Assembly: GCA_036558645.1 (NCBI GenBank)
Contig: DATBFG010000121.1
Location: 1-46,415 of the forward strand
Direction: 5' to 3'
Source: DATBFG01 sp036558645
GTDB taxonomy: Bacteria; Acidobacteriota; Terriglobia; Terriglobales; Acidobacteriaceae
DNA length: 46,415 nucleotides
Shown here: one piece after another, positions 14,628 to 21,690 of the stretch
How positions within the stretch are numbered: position 1 is the stretch's first letter
Layout: every line of letters starts with the position of its first letter
Notes under the pieces: model-generated
What the model saw: only the letters and a program-made list of their open reading frames with translations
The model's database searches: none
What the model was told of the DNA's origin: nothing
Position numbers and translations under genes: made by a program

Positions 14628-15056
14628 ATGGCTAAACCGGCGGCAAGCGGCGCAGCGGCGACCGAAAAGAAGGGCAAGAAAAAGACGTTTAAGAAGAAGG
14701 AACGCAAGCACGTGCCTCATGCGGTTGCACACATTCAGGCGTCCTTCAACAACACGATCGTGACGATTACCGATCCGGCAGGAAACGTCTTGTCCTGGAA
14801 GAGCTCCGGCTCTTTGGGCTTCCGCGGCTCCCGCAAGGGCACTCCGTTTGCCGCGCAGCAAGCTGCCTCGAACGCAGCCAACATGGCACGCGATCACGGT
14901 GTCCGCAGCGTTGAAGTTCGCGTGAGCGGTCCGGGTTCCGGCCGTGAATCTGCTATTCGCGCATTGGCGGCCGCCGGCATCGATGTCCGCAACATCCGTG
15001 ACACGACGCCGATTCCCCATAACGGTTGCCGTCCGCCGAAGCGAAGAAGGGTATAA
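14628..15056 (+). CDS. rpsK: Ribosomal protein S11
   Basis: S11 lies on the platform of the small subunit next to the mRNA exit. The core starts near residue 27: HVPHAVAHIQASFNNTIVTITD, then WKSSGSLGFRGSRKGTPFAAQQAA, RSVEVRVSGPGSGRESAIRAL, and the signature IRDTTPIPHNGCRPPKRRRV. The N-terminal 25 residues are a Lys/Ala-rich extension. Total length 142 against about 129. Confidence 0.98.
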   Translation: MAKPAASGAAATEKKGKKKTFKKKERKHVPHAVAHIQASFNNTIVTITDPAGNVLSWKSSGSLGFRGSRKGTPFAAQQAASNAANMARDHGVRSVEVRVSGPGSGRESAIRALAAAGIDVRNIRDTTPIPHNGCRPPKRRRV

Positions 15057-15057
15057 G

Positions 15058-15117
15058 GTTTCAGTGTTTCAGAGTTTCAAAGTTTCAGTGACCTTGAAAC
15101 CTGCGTAACCCTGAAAC
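15058..15117 (+). repeat. TTTCAAGG-family inverted repeat, rpsK-rpsD spacer
   Basis: GTTTCAG (15058-15064) pairs with CTGAAAC (15111-15117). Between them are further TTTCA and TTGAAAC words (for example ACCTTGAAACC at 15091-15101). It belongs to the same family as the spacers before rplX, rplE and rpoA. The rest of the spacer, to 15186, ends in AATAAGGAGAAGAAAC, the rpsD ribosome binding site. Confidence 0.65.
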
Positions 15118-15186
15118 ATTAGTTTTCGTCCGGGAGGAAGGGTGAAGCCAAACCTGTAAACCGGTCATCAAATAAGGAGAAGAAAC

Positions 15187-15816
15187 TTGGCACGTTATAC
15201 CGATCCAGTCTGTCGTTTATGCCGCCGCGAAGGCATGAAGTTGTTTCTGAAGGGCACCAAGTGCTTCAGCGACAAATGCCCAATTGAAAAGCGCAACTTC
15301 GCTCCCGGACAACACGGGAAAGACCGCAAAGCCAAGATCGTGGGCTACGGTCTTCAGTTGCGCGAAAAGCAGAAGACCAAACGAATTTACTTCACCCAGG
15401 AAGGCCAGTTTCGCGCCTATTTCGAGAAGGCGGCGCGGCGTCAGGGTGTCACCGGTGAAATCCTGCTGCAGCAGTTGGAGCGTCGTCTCGATAACGTCGT
15501 CTATCGTCTCGGGTTTGGAATCTCCCGCCGCCAGGCTCGCCAGTTGGTGCGTCATGGTCACATCTTCGTTGACGGCCGGAAGGTCAACGTGCCTTCTTAC
15601 CAGGTGAGCGTCGGCGAGGAGGTCACGATCCGCGAAGCCAGCCGCAAGCTGCCGATCCTGGAAGCCGCGAAAGAATTCGCCAGCCACCAGAACATGCCGA
15701 ACTGGCTGGAAGTCGATCGCGACAATTACAAAGGACGCGTGCTCGCGTTGCCAAAACGTGAAGACATCCAGTTGCCTGTCAACGAGCAGCTGATTGTCGA
15801 GTTGTACAGTAAATAA
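15187..15816 (+). CDS. rpsD: Ribosomal protein S4, zinc form
   Basis: S4 initiates small-subunit assembly and, in E. coli, represses the alpha operon. The 209-residue protein starts with TTG after a strong AAGGAGAAG site. It has four N-terminal cysteines C9, C12, C26 and C31 (CRLCRREG, CFSDKCPIEKR), the zinc-binding form, then the S4 RNA-binding domain with RLDNVVYRLGFGISRRQARQLVRHGHIFVDGRKVN (parts: RLDNVVYRLGF, SRRQARQLV, GHIFVDGRKVN). It ends NEQLIVELYSK as in the family. Confidence 0.98.
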   Translation: MARYTDPVCRLCRREGMKLFLKGTKCFSDKCPIEKRNFAPGQHGKDRKAKIVGYGLQLREKQKTKRIYFTQEGQFRAYFEKAARRQGVTGEILLQQLERRLDNVVYRLGFGISRRQARQLVRHGHIFVDGRKVNVPSYQVSVGEEVTIREASRKLPILEAAKEFASHQNMPNWLEVDRDNYKGRVLALPKREDIQLPVNEQLIVELYSK

Positions 15817-15832
15817 GTTTCAACGTTTCCGC

Positions 15833-15879
15833 AGTTTCAAGGTTTCGCCGAAGCCTTGAAACCTTGCAACCTTGAAACT
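15833..15879 (+). repeat. TTTCAAGG-family repeat with two exclusive hairpins, rpsD-rpoA spacer
   Basis: AGTTTCAAGGTT (15833-15844) pairs perfectly over 12 bases with AACCTTGAAACT (15868-15879). Its inner nine bases GTTTCAAGG (15834-15842) can instead pair with the nearer CCTTGAAAC (15854-15862). The same 5' arm is used by both, so the two folds exclude each other. The remaining spacer to 15989 shows no repeat and ends in GAAGGAGAATAGAA before rpoA. Confidence 0.75.
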
Positions 15880-15989
15880 TTGCTTTACCAGTCCACTTTT
15901 CGTGCCAGATCAGCCTTTGCCGGCGCTTGACCTGAATTCGGACTATTCAGGGAGCCAGCCTTGAGCCACATGGCCGAAGGAGAATAGAA

Positions 15990-17021
15990 ATGCTTTGGAA
16001 GGGTTTTCAGAAACCAAAACGTCTCGCAGTTGACACCTCCACATTAACCGATAAGTACGGAATCTTCTGGGCGCAGCCGTTCGAGCGCGGGTTCGGTACA
16101 ACCATCGGGAATGCTCTCCGGCGCGTGTTGCTCTCTTCGATCGAAGGAGCAGCTGTAACAGCCGTGAAGATCGAAGGCGTCCTGCACGAGTTCCAATCGA
16201 TTCCCGGCGTAGTCGAGGACGCGACGGACATCATTCTCAACCTGAAGCAGATCCCATTTAAGTTGAGTGGAGATGCGCCGAAAGCCATCTATCTGCGCGC
16301 CGATCAGCCTGGTGTGGTCACATCCGGCATGATCGAAGCTGATGCCGATGTAGAGGTTCTCGACAAGGACGTATATATCGCCACGGTTAGCGAGGGCGGC
16401 AAGCTCGACATGGAAATGCGGCTCAAGCGCGGGCGCGGTTACGTTTCCGCCGACAAAAACTTTGACGAAGATCTCGGCATCGGATTTATTCCCATCGACT
16501 CGGTCCATTCCCCGGTTCGCAAGTGTAACTACACCATCGAGGCGGCACGTCTCGGTCAGATCACCGACTACGACAAGCTCACGCTCGAAGTCTGGACTAA
16601 CGGTTCCATCACTCCAGCGGACTCCATTGGGCTAGCGGCGAAGTTGCTGAAGGACCACATGAATATCTTCATCAACTTCGAGGAAGATATCGAAACCGCG
16701 ACTTCTACCGACGAGCGTAAGCCGGAGATCAAGAACGAAAACTTAAATCGTTCTGTGGAAGAGCTGGAGCTTTCGGTTCGCAGTTACAACTGCCTGAAGA
16801 ACGCGAACATTCAGACTATCGGCGAACTGGTGCAGAAGACCGAAGCCGAAATGCTGAAGACCAAGAACTTCGGCCGTAAGTCGCTGAACGAGATCAAAGA
16901 GATATTGGCGTCCATGGGCTTGAGCCTGGGCATGAAGATCGATGAGCACGGCAACGCCGTGCCCGGACCTACTTCGAACCAGGTACTGCCGGCGTCAGCC
17001 TACGGCGACAACGATCTCTAA
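15990..17021 (+). CDS. rpoA: RNA polymerase subunit alpha
   Basis: Alpha initiates polymerase assembly and its C-terminal domain contacts promoter UP elements and activators. The 343 residues show the N-terminal domain (YGIFWAQPFERGFGTTIGNALRRVLLSS in parts: FERGFGTTIGNALRR, LLSSIEGAAVTAVKI, FQSIPGVVEDATDIILN) and the C-terminal domain (LELSVRSYNCLKNANIQTIG, then FGRKSLNEIKEIL), joined by an acidic linker near residues 225-250. The arginine of VRSYNCLK, used for DNA contact, is present. A short tail extends past the family end. Confidence 0.98.
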   Translation: MLWKGFQKPKRLAVDTSTLTDKYGIFWAQPFERGFGTTIGNALRRVLLSSIEGAAVTAVKIEGVLHEFQSIPGVVEDATDIILNLKQIPFKLSGDAPKAIYLRADQPGVVTSGMIEADADVEVLDKDVYIATVSEGGKLDMEMRLKRGRGYVSADKNFDEDLGIGFIPIDSVHSPVRKCNYTIEAARLGQITDYDKLTLEVWTNGSITPADSIGLAAKLLKDHMNIFINFEEDIETATSTDERKPEIKNENLNRSVEELELSVRSYNCLKNANIQTIGELVQKTEAEMLKTKNFGRKSLNEIKEILASMGLSLGMKIDEHGNAVPGPTSNQVLPASAYGDNDL

Positions 17022-17039
17022 GCAGTTTTAGGTTCTTTG

Positions 17040-17102
17040 GTTTCGAGTTCTAGTGTTCTCCCTGGGACGCCCACTCGAAACTAGAAACTAGGAACTAGAA
17101 AC
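17040..17102 (+). repeat. CTAGAAAC-family inverted repeat, rpoA-rplQ spacer
   Basis: GTTTCGAGT (17040-17048) pairs perfectly with ACTCGAAAC (17073-17081). The wider 5' segment GTTTCGAGTTCT also matches GGAACTAGAAAC (17091-17102) at 10 of 12 positions. Three CTAGAAAC-like words follow one another in the 3' half. Same logic as the other spacers but with a different word. Confidence 0.65.
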
Positions 17103-17120
17103 TTTTTTCTGAGGTTTGCC

Positions 17121-17621
17121 ATGCGTCACAAAGTAGCAGGATGGAAGCTGGGTCGTAACACCGCGCACCGACGGTCATTGCTGCGGAACCTGGTCACATC
17201 GCTCATTCTGGAAGAGCGTATCGAAACCACCGTGCCCAAGGCCAAAGCTATGCGTCCCAATGTCGAGAAGATGATCACTCTTGGAAAGCGGGGAGATCTT
17301 TCAGCCCGTCGGCAGGCGGCTGCGTACCTGATGACCGGTGCCGCTGTAGACAAGCTGTTCGACACGATCGGTCCGCGCTTTGGCGACCGTCAGGGTGGCT
17401 ATCTGCGAATCATTCGCTCCGGTTGGAACAAGGGCGACGGCGCCGACAAAGCATTCATCGAGCTGCTAGGCAGCGAAAAGGTGATCGACGAGAAGCGGCA
17501 GAAGCGTTCCGAAGCTCGTTCGAAGCGCGCTGCGGAAGCCAAGAAAGCAATGGAAGAAGCCGAGGCTCAGGCAAGCCAGGAACGTGGCCCCTCAGCCGAG
17601 GGTGCTGCAAAAGACGAGTAG
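17121..17621 (+). CDS. rplQ: Ribosomal protein L17 with charged tail
   Basis: L17 is near the tunnel exit. The core is standard: MRHKVAGWKLGRNTAHRRSLLRNLVTSLI (parts: MRHKVAGWKLGR, AHRRSLLRNL), KAKAMRPNVEKMITLGKRGD, FGDRQGGYLRIIRSGWNKGDGADKAFIELLG. The family ends near residue 120-125. Here about 40 more residues, mainly Lys, Glu, Ala and Arg, form a helical charged tail (166 in total). It is the last gene of the operon and is followed by a terminator. Confidence 0.98.
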   Translation: MRHKVAGWKLGRNTAHRRSLLRNLVTSLILEERIETTVPKAKAMRPNVEKMITLGKRGDLSARRQAAAYLMTGAAVDKLFDTIGPRFGDRQGGYLRIIRSGWNKGDGADKAFIELLGSEKVIDEKRQKRSEARSKRAAEAKKAMEEAEAQASQERGPSAEGAAKDE

Positions 17622-17643
17622 TCTTACCAAATCTCAAAACTCC

Positions 17644-17676
17644 AAAGGACGGGTTCATCCCGTCCTTTTTTGTTTT
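17644..17676 (+). terminator. Intrinsic terminator after rplQ
   Basis: AAAGGACGGG (17644-17653), loop TTCAT, CCCGTCCTTT (17659-17668) followed by TTTTGTTTT. A ten-base stem with a run of T, 22 bases after the rplQ stop. This is the clearest rho-independent terminator in the window and ends the ribosomal protein operon. Confidence 0.92.
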
Positions 17677-17792
17677 CCGGGACCGAAAGTATTTGCTAAC
17701 CATGAGCCACTTACCAGCCGTACATGTACTACTGCGGTTGACTCCCGTAATCTTGCGGCTTCGGTCCAACCCAATACACTGGTAGGTGGTCT

Positions 17793-18284
17793 ATGGAATT
17801 CTCACGCACCCAGATCGCCATTGCAGCAGGCGCCGGTGTTCTTCTGCTGTTGGTGTTCTTTGGATACCTCATTTGGTTGAACGGGCAGCCCCCAGTTCTC
17901 TCACGCTCTGAGGATCACGATCCGCTCTCCGGGGTTCCAAAGTCGATTTCGCTGAACCCCCTTCGTGACCGTGGCGCCGAGCGTGTTGCAAGCAAGTTCA
18001 TACGTGCCATGAAAGATGGTCATTGCGAAGATGAACTGGCTGACTGGTCGAAGGATTATCGCAAGAAATATGCCGCATTCATCTGTAGCTCAGAGTCCCA
18101 ACATCCGCTGGTTTCCTGGGATATTGCCGACTGGGACGATCGCCCGCCTCTCCGCATTCTTCAGTATCGTGGCAAGCGCCAGACCGTCGCTGGCGAAAAG
18201 CGTACCTACAAAGAGCTGTTCTCCGTCACTCTTGAGAACAAAGATGGCGATTGGGTCGTTACCAAGTACGACAGCATGTATTAG
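17793..18284 (+). CDS. Membrane-anchored protein of unknown function
   Basis: A 163-residue protein with one N-terminal membrane segment (about residues 8-29, AIAAGAGVLLLLVFFGYLIW) and a hydrophilic domain after it. The second part has paired motifs DELADWSKDYRKKYAAFIC and VSWDIADWDDRPPLRILQYRG, then a strand pattern ELFSVTLENKDGDWVVTKYDS like small NTF2-type or DUF4878-like domains; this is only a structural impression. I do not recognise a family. The ATG follows GGTAGGTGGTCT. The gene stands alone after the operon terminator and is read in the same direction as the next transporter gene. Confidence 0.75.
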   Translation: MEFSRTQIAIAAGAGVLLLLVFFGYLIWLNGQPPVLSRSEDHDPLSGVPKSISLNPLRDRGAERVASKFIRAMKDGHCEDELADWSKDYRKKYAAFICSSESQHPLVSWDIADWDDRPPLRILQYRGKRQTVAGEKRTYKELFSVTLENKDGDWVVTKYDSMY

Positions 18285-18348
18285 TTCTCAGCCTAGCTGC
18301 CTCTCTCTAACGGCAGAATCTCCTTCCAAACTCAGTATCGCAACGTGA

Positions 18349-18354
18349 TAGAAC
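18349..18354 (+). promoter_or_regulatory. Possible -10 element for a leaderless MFS gene
   Basis: TAGAAC ends six bases before the GTG start of the MFS gene, and no Shine-Dalgarno sequence lies between. This spacing would start the mRNA at the start codon. No convincing -35 element is seen. The same arrangement is found at 35816-35828. Confidence 0.35.
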
Positions 18355-18360
18355 AAGTAC

Positions 18361-19548
18361 GTGGAGCAAGCTCCCACTTCCCAACGCCTCCCAGGCAACG
18401 TTCACGCCTTTGGTGCTACTTCCTTCCTGAATGACACCGCCACCGAGATGGCGTACTGGGTACTTCCGGCATTCCTTGTCACGATTGGAGCAGGACCGGC
18501 CCAACTCGGAATCATTGAAGGTATCGCAGAGAGTGCCGCTTCCCTTGCGAAGCTTCTCTCCGGTTACCTTGCGGACCGCATTCCCCGACGCAAGCCGATT
18601 GTTGTGTTGGGTTACTTCACTGCCAATGTCGTCAAGCCGCTTTTGGCTTTTGTGGGTTCTTGGGGACAGGTGCTCTCCATTCGCTTTGTTGATCGAATTG
18701 CCAAGGGACTTCGTGGCACAGCACGCGACGTAATGGTTGCAGATTCGGTAGACGAGAAGGAACTCGGGTCTGCCTATGGACTCATACAGACAATGGATTC
18801 AGCCGGTGCAATCGCGGGCCCACTGACGGCAGTTCTCTTGCTGTCTCACTACGGCTTTCGCGGGGTTTTTCTGGCTGCCGCCGTTCCCGGGTTTCTGTGC
18901 GTGCTCGTCGCGGTGCTGTGGATTCGCGAGTCTCCTAAGTCGGCCGTGAACAGACATGCGGCAGAATCACTTTCGAATCCCACAAGTACTCGGCTGCCGG
19001 GTTCTTTCTACTTTGTTCTATTTGCGGTGACTCTTTTCGCTCTTGGGAATTCAAGCGATATGTTTCTTGTACTGCGTTCCCAGGATGTCGGAATTTCTCC
19101 GGCGCAAGCGCCGCTTCTTGGTCTCGTCTTCAACATCACCTACACGCTTTCTTCCTGGCCGGCGGGCAGGTTAAGTGACCGTTTTTCGCGGTACGCGATT
19201 GCTGCCGCCGGCTACATGATCTTCGCTGCCGTTTATTTTGTCTTCGGGACGGCGCCATCAACACTTGCAATATGGATGGCTATGGCTTGTTATGGCTTGT
19301 TCTATGCGCTTACGAACCCCGTACTGAAAGCCCTTATCGTAGAGGCCGTCCCAGCCGACTTGCGCGGGCGCGCCCTAGGCGTGTACTTCTTCTCGACGAG
19401 TATAGCGACACTGCTTGCCAGCATTATCACGGGGGAGTTGTGGAAGTATAGTGGACCGCGAATGCCGTTTTACCTGTCGGCGTCCGTTGCGATCGTCAGT
19501 TCTATTCTGCTGGTTGTTTCCCAAGGAGCGCCATCACGCCGACGTTAG
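18361..19548 (+). CDS. Major facilitator superfamily transporter
   Basis: A 395-residue integral membrane protein with about twelve hydrophobic segments. The first half has TSFLNDTATEMAYWVLPAFL and GYLADRIPRRKPIVVLGY, the loop 2-3 motif of the MFS (GxLaDrxgRr type), and the second half has the matching GRLSDRFSRYAI. RGTARDVMVADSV resembles a subgroup of uncharacterised MFS exporters with the same N-terminus; the substrate cannot be told. The start is GTG with no visible ribosome binding site. Its 3' end overlaps the convergent VanZ-like gene by 15 bases. Confidence 0.88.
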   Translation: MEQAPTSQRLPGNVHAFGATSFLNDTATEMAYWVLPAFLVTIGAGPAQLGIIEGIAESAASLAKLLSGYLADRIPRRKPIVVLGYFTANVVKPLLAFVGSWGQVLSIRFVDRIAKGLRGTARDVMVADSVDEKELGSAYGLIQTMDSAGAIAGPLTAVLLLSHYGFRGVFLAAAVPGFLCVLVAVLWIRESPKSAVNRHAAESLSNPTSTRLPGSFYFVLFAVTLFALGNSSDMFLVLRSQDVGISPAQAPLLGLVFNITYTLSSWPAGRLSDRFSRYAIAAAGYMIFAAVYFVFGTAPSTLAIWMAMACYGLFYALTNPVLKALIVEAVPADLRGRALGVYFFSTSIATLLASIITGELWKYSGPRMPFYLSASVAIVSSILLVVSQGAPSRRR

Positions 19549-20031
19549 CTCTTCGACTTGTGCGCGATCGGTCGCACTGCGCGCGCCTCTCAAGTAAAGG
19601 AACACAAAAACCTGTGCGGCTAACGCCGCTGTGCTGTCCAACAGTACATCTTTGACTAAGCCAGTACGCGAAGGAATGAATGTTTGATGCCATTCATCCA
19701 GGCACGCCACCAGCATTGTCATGATAAAGGCGATTCGTGCCCAGCGAATGGACCACCGCCGGCGCTCGGCAAAAGTAATCGTTCTATGCCAGGCCCGATA
19801 CAGCAGTAGACTGAGTCCGAAATATCCGCAGACGTGCCCTACTTTTCGAATGTAATAGTTCCAGGTGACAAACCGAACCGGATCGACGCCGGTCAGAAAA
19901 TGGAGAATGGGATAAAGGATCCGGCTCGTGTTGTCGGAAGACAGCCAGTCGGTCGACTCAATGGCAATCAGAATCAGCCACAGGATGGCGGCGATCCAGG
20001 CTTTCCACAGCTCTTTCTTGGGCCACTTCAA
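19534..20031 (-). CDS. VanZ-like membrane protein
   Basis: A 165-residue protein with four or so hydrophobic segments. The family hallmark is present in the third quarter: CLDEWHQTFIPSRTGLVKDVLLDS, and KVGHVCGYFGLSLLL earlier. The name comes from vanZ of the teicoplanin resistance cluster, but most members have no proven role, so no resistance function is implied. It starts seven bases after the guaB stop and is probably in one operon with it. Its end overlaps the convergent MFS gene. Confidence 0.9.
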   Translation of the reverse strand: MKWPKKELWKAWIAAILWLILIAIESTDWLSSDNTSRILYPILHFLTGVDPVRFVTWNYYIRKVGHVCGYFGLSLLLYRAWHRTITFAERRRWSIRWARIAFIMTMLVACLDEWHQTFIPSRTGLVKDVLLDSTAALAAQVFVFLYLRGARSATDRAQVEELTSA

Positions 20032-20038
20032 TGGGCGT

Positions 20039-21544
20039 TTATTCGACAGCGTAGTTTGGCGCCTCGCGCGTGATCATAACATCGTGCACATGGCTCTCTC
20101 GCAGTCCCGCTACACTGATGCGCACAAAGCGGGCCTTCTGGAGGAGTTCAGCGATTGTCGAGCATCCCGTGTAACCCATGCCTGACTTTAATCCACCGAC
20201 CAGCTGATGGACGATCATCGCCACCGATCCCCGATACGGTACGCGTCCTTCAATCCCTTCGGGGACAAGCTTAGCCAGACGATTTGATTCTTCGCCGACC
20301 ACCGGCATCGCGGTTGACGCATCTCCATCCGTGTTCTGGAAATATCTCTCGCTGGAGCCTGCAGCCATCGCGCCCAACGATCCCATTCCACGATACGACT
20401 TGAATGTTCGCCCTTGATACAGGATCAACTCGCCCGGACTCTCATCCGTTCCGGCAAACATGGACCCGATCATCACTGCGGACGCGCCGGCAGCCAACGC
20501 CTTTGTGATGTCTCCCGAGTACTTGATACCCCCATCGGCAATGATCGGCACATTGGAATCTTTAGTTGCCCGATAAGCTTCAGCGATCGCTGTAATCTGC
20601 GGAACACCAGCTCCGGTCACAACTCGTGTCGTGCAAATCGAACCTGGACCAATGCCCACCTTAATAGCATCGGCGCCAGACTTCGCGAGCTCGCAGGCTC
20701 CATCGAATGTGCCCACATTGCCTGCGATTAAATCGACTTCAGGCAATTTTGATTTAATCAACTTGACCGCATCCAACACACGTGACGAATGGCCATGTGC
20801 GCTGTCAATCGCGAGTAGGTCCACTTTTGCTTTCACGACTTCCTGGGCCCGTTCAAGAAAGTCGCCGGTGGCACCGATCGCTGCCCCTACACGCAGTCTG
20901 CCGTGCGAATCCTTCGCCGCATTTGGATACTTCAGCTTTTTCTGGATGTCCTTAACGGTGATCAGCCCCTTCAGGTTGTATCTGTCATCGACGACGAGCA
21001 GCTTTTCAACCCGGTGTTCGTGCAGGATTTTTTCCGCTTCCTGAAGGGTTGTTCCAACCGGCACCGTGATCAGGTTCTCCTTTGTCATCACCTTGCTGAT
21101 GGGAATGTCGAAGCGAGTCTCAAATCGCAAATCCCGGTTCGTCAAAATTCCAACTAACTTCTTATTCTTCGTGATCGGTACGCCGGAAATCTTGTACTTA
21201 CGCATAACTTCAAGCGCATCCGATACCTTGTCATCGGGCGACATCGTGACGGGATCAACGATCATGCCGCTCTCAGAACGTTTTACCTTGTCGACTTCAT
21301 TTGCCTGCTGATCAATAGGGAGATTGCGATGGATAATTCCCAACCCTCCCTGTTGAGCTACTCCGATCGCCATGTGCGATTCAGTAACTGTGTCCATCGC
21401 CGCGCTGATGATAGGGATATTCAGACGGATGTTTCGCGTCAATTGTGTCTGGGTATTGGCCTGTGCCGGAACTACATCGGAACGCGCGGGAAGGAGCAAT
21501 ACATCATCAAAAGTCAGAGCTTCAGGGACAGGAAAATGAATCAT
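20039..21544 (-). CDS. guaB: Inosine-5'-monophosphate dehydrogenase
   Basis: Oxidises IMP to XMP with NAD, the committed step to guanine nucleotides. The 501 residues have the TIM-barrel domain split by two CBS domains (about 95-205). Conserved parts: ALTFDDVLLLPARSDVVP, ISAAMDTVTES, GLGIIHRNL, GIGPGSICTTR with the catalytic C304, DGGIKYSGDI, RGMGSLGAM, and EGIEGRVPYRG. CBS domains usually bind adenine nucleotides that regulate the enzyme. It is divergent from the VWFA-related gene at 21691. The spacer holds TAGAAT on the minus strand as a possible -10. Confidence 0.98.
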   Translation of the reverse strand: MIHFPVPEALTFDDVLLLPARSDVVPAQANTQTQLTRNIRLNIPIISAAMDTVTESHMAIGVAQQGGLGIIHRNLPIDQQANEVDKVKRSESGMIVDPVTMSPDDKVSDALEVMRKYKISGVPITKNKKLVGILTNRDLRFETRFDIPISKVMTKENLITVPVGTTLQEAEKILHEHRVEKLLVVDDRYNLKGLITVKDIQKKLKYPNAAKDSHGRLRVGAAIGATGDFLERAQEVVKAKVDLLAIDSAHGHSSRVLDAVKLIKSKLPEVDLIAGNVGTFDGACELAKSGADAIKVGIGPGSICTTRVVTGAGVPQITAIAEAYRATKDSNVPIIADGGIKYSGDITKALAAGASAVMIGSMFAGTDESPGELILYQGRTFKSYRGMGSLGAMAAGSSERYFQNTDGDASTAMPVVGEESNRLAKLVPEGIEGRVPYRGSVAMIVHQLVGGLKSGMGYTGCSTIAELLQKARFVRISVAGLRESHVHDVMITREAPNYAVE

Positions 21545-21569
21545 AATTGCTCTCGATTGTGAGTGTCTC

Positions 21570-21575
21570 TATTCT
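21570..21575 (-). promoter_or_regulatory. Possible -10 element for guaB
   Basis: On the minus strand TAGAAT lies about 25 bases before the guaB ATG. The -35 region (TGAGGT at 17-base spacing) is a poor match. Weak candidate. Confidence 0.3.
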
Positions 21576-21690
21576 AGCAGGCTGCAGATATGACCTCAGG
21601 CATCACATATCGTGCGGTCTGAGCGGGAAATTCCCTTGAATCCTGCTTCGAAACGTATTAACGTCCGGTGCACGTAGGGGAGGCGGCCCA

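Noticed and set aside
15900..15960. Promoter before rpoA (TTGACC followed by TATTCA)
   Set aside because: The spacing is only 11 bases, too short for a sigma-70 type promoter.
19534..20031. Glycopeptide resistance function of the VanZ-like protein
   Set aside because: Only the family resemblance is present; no vanA-type cluster or regulator is nearby.
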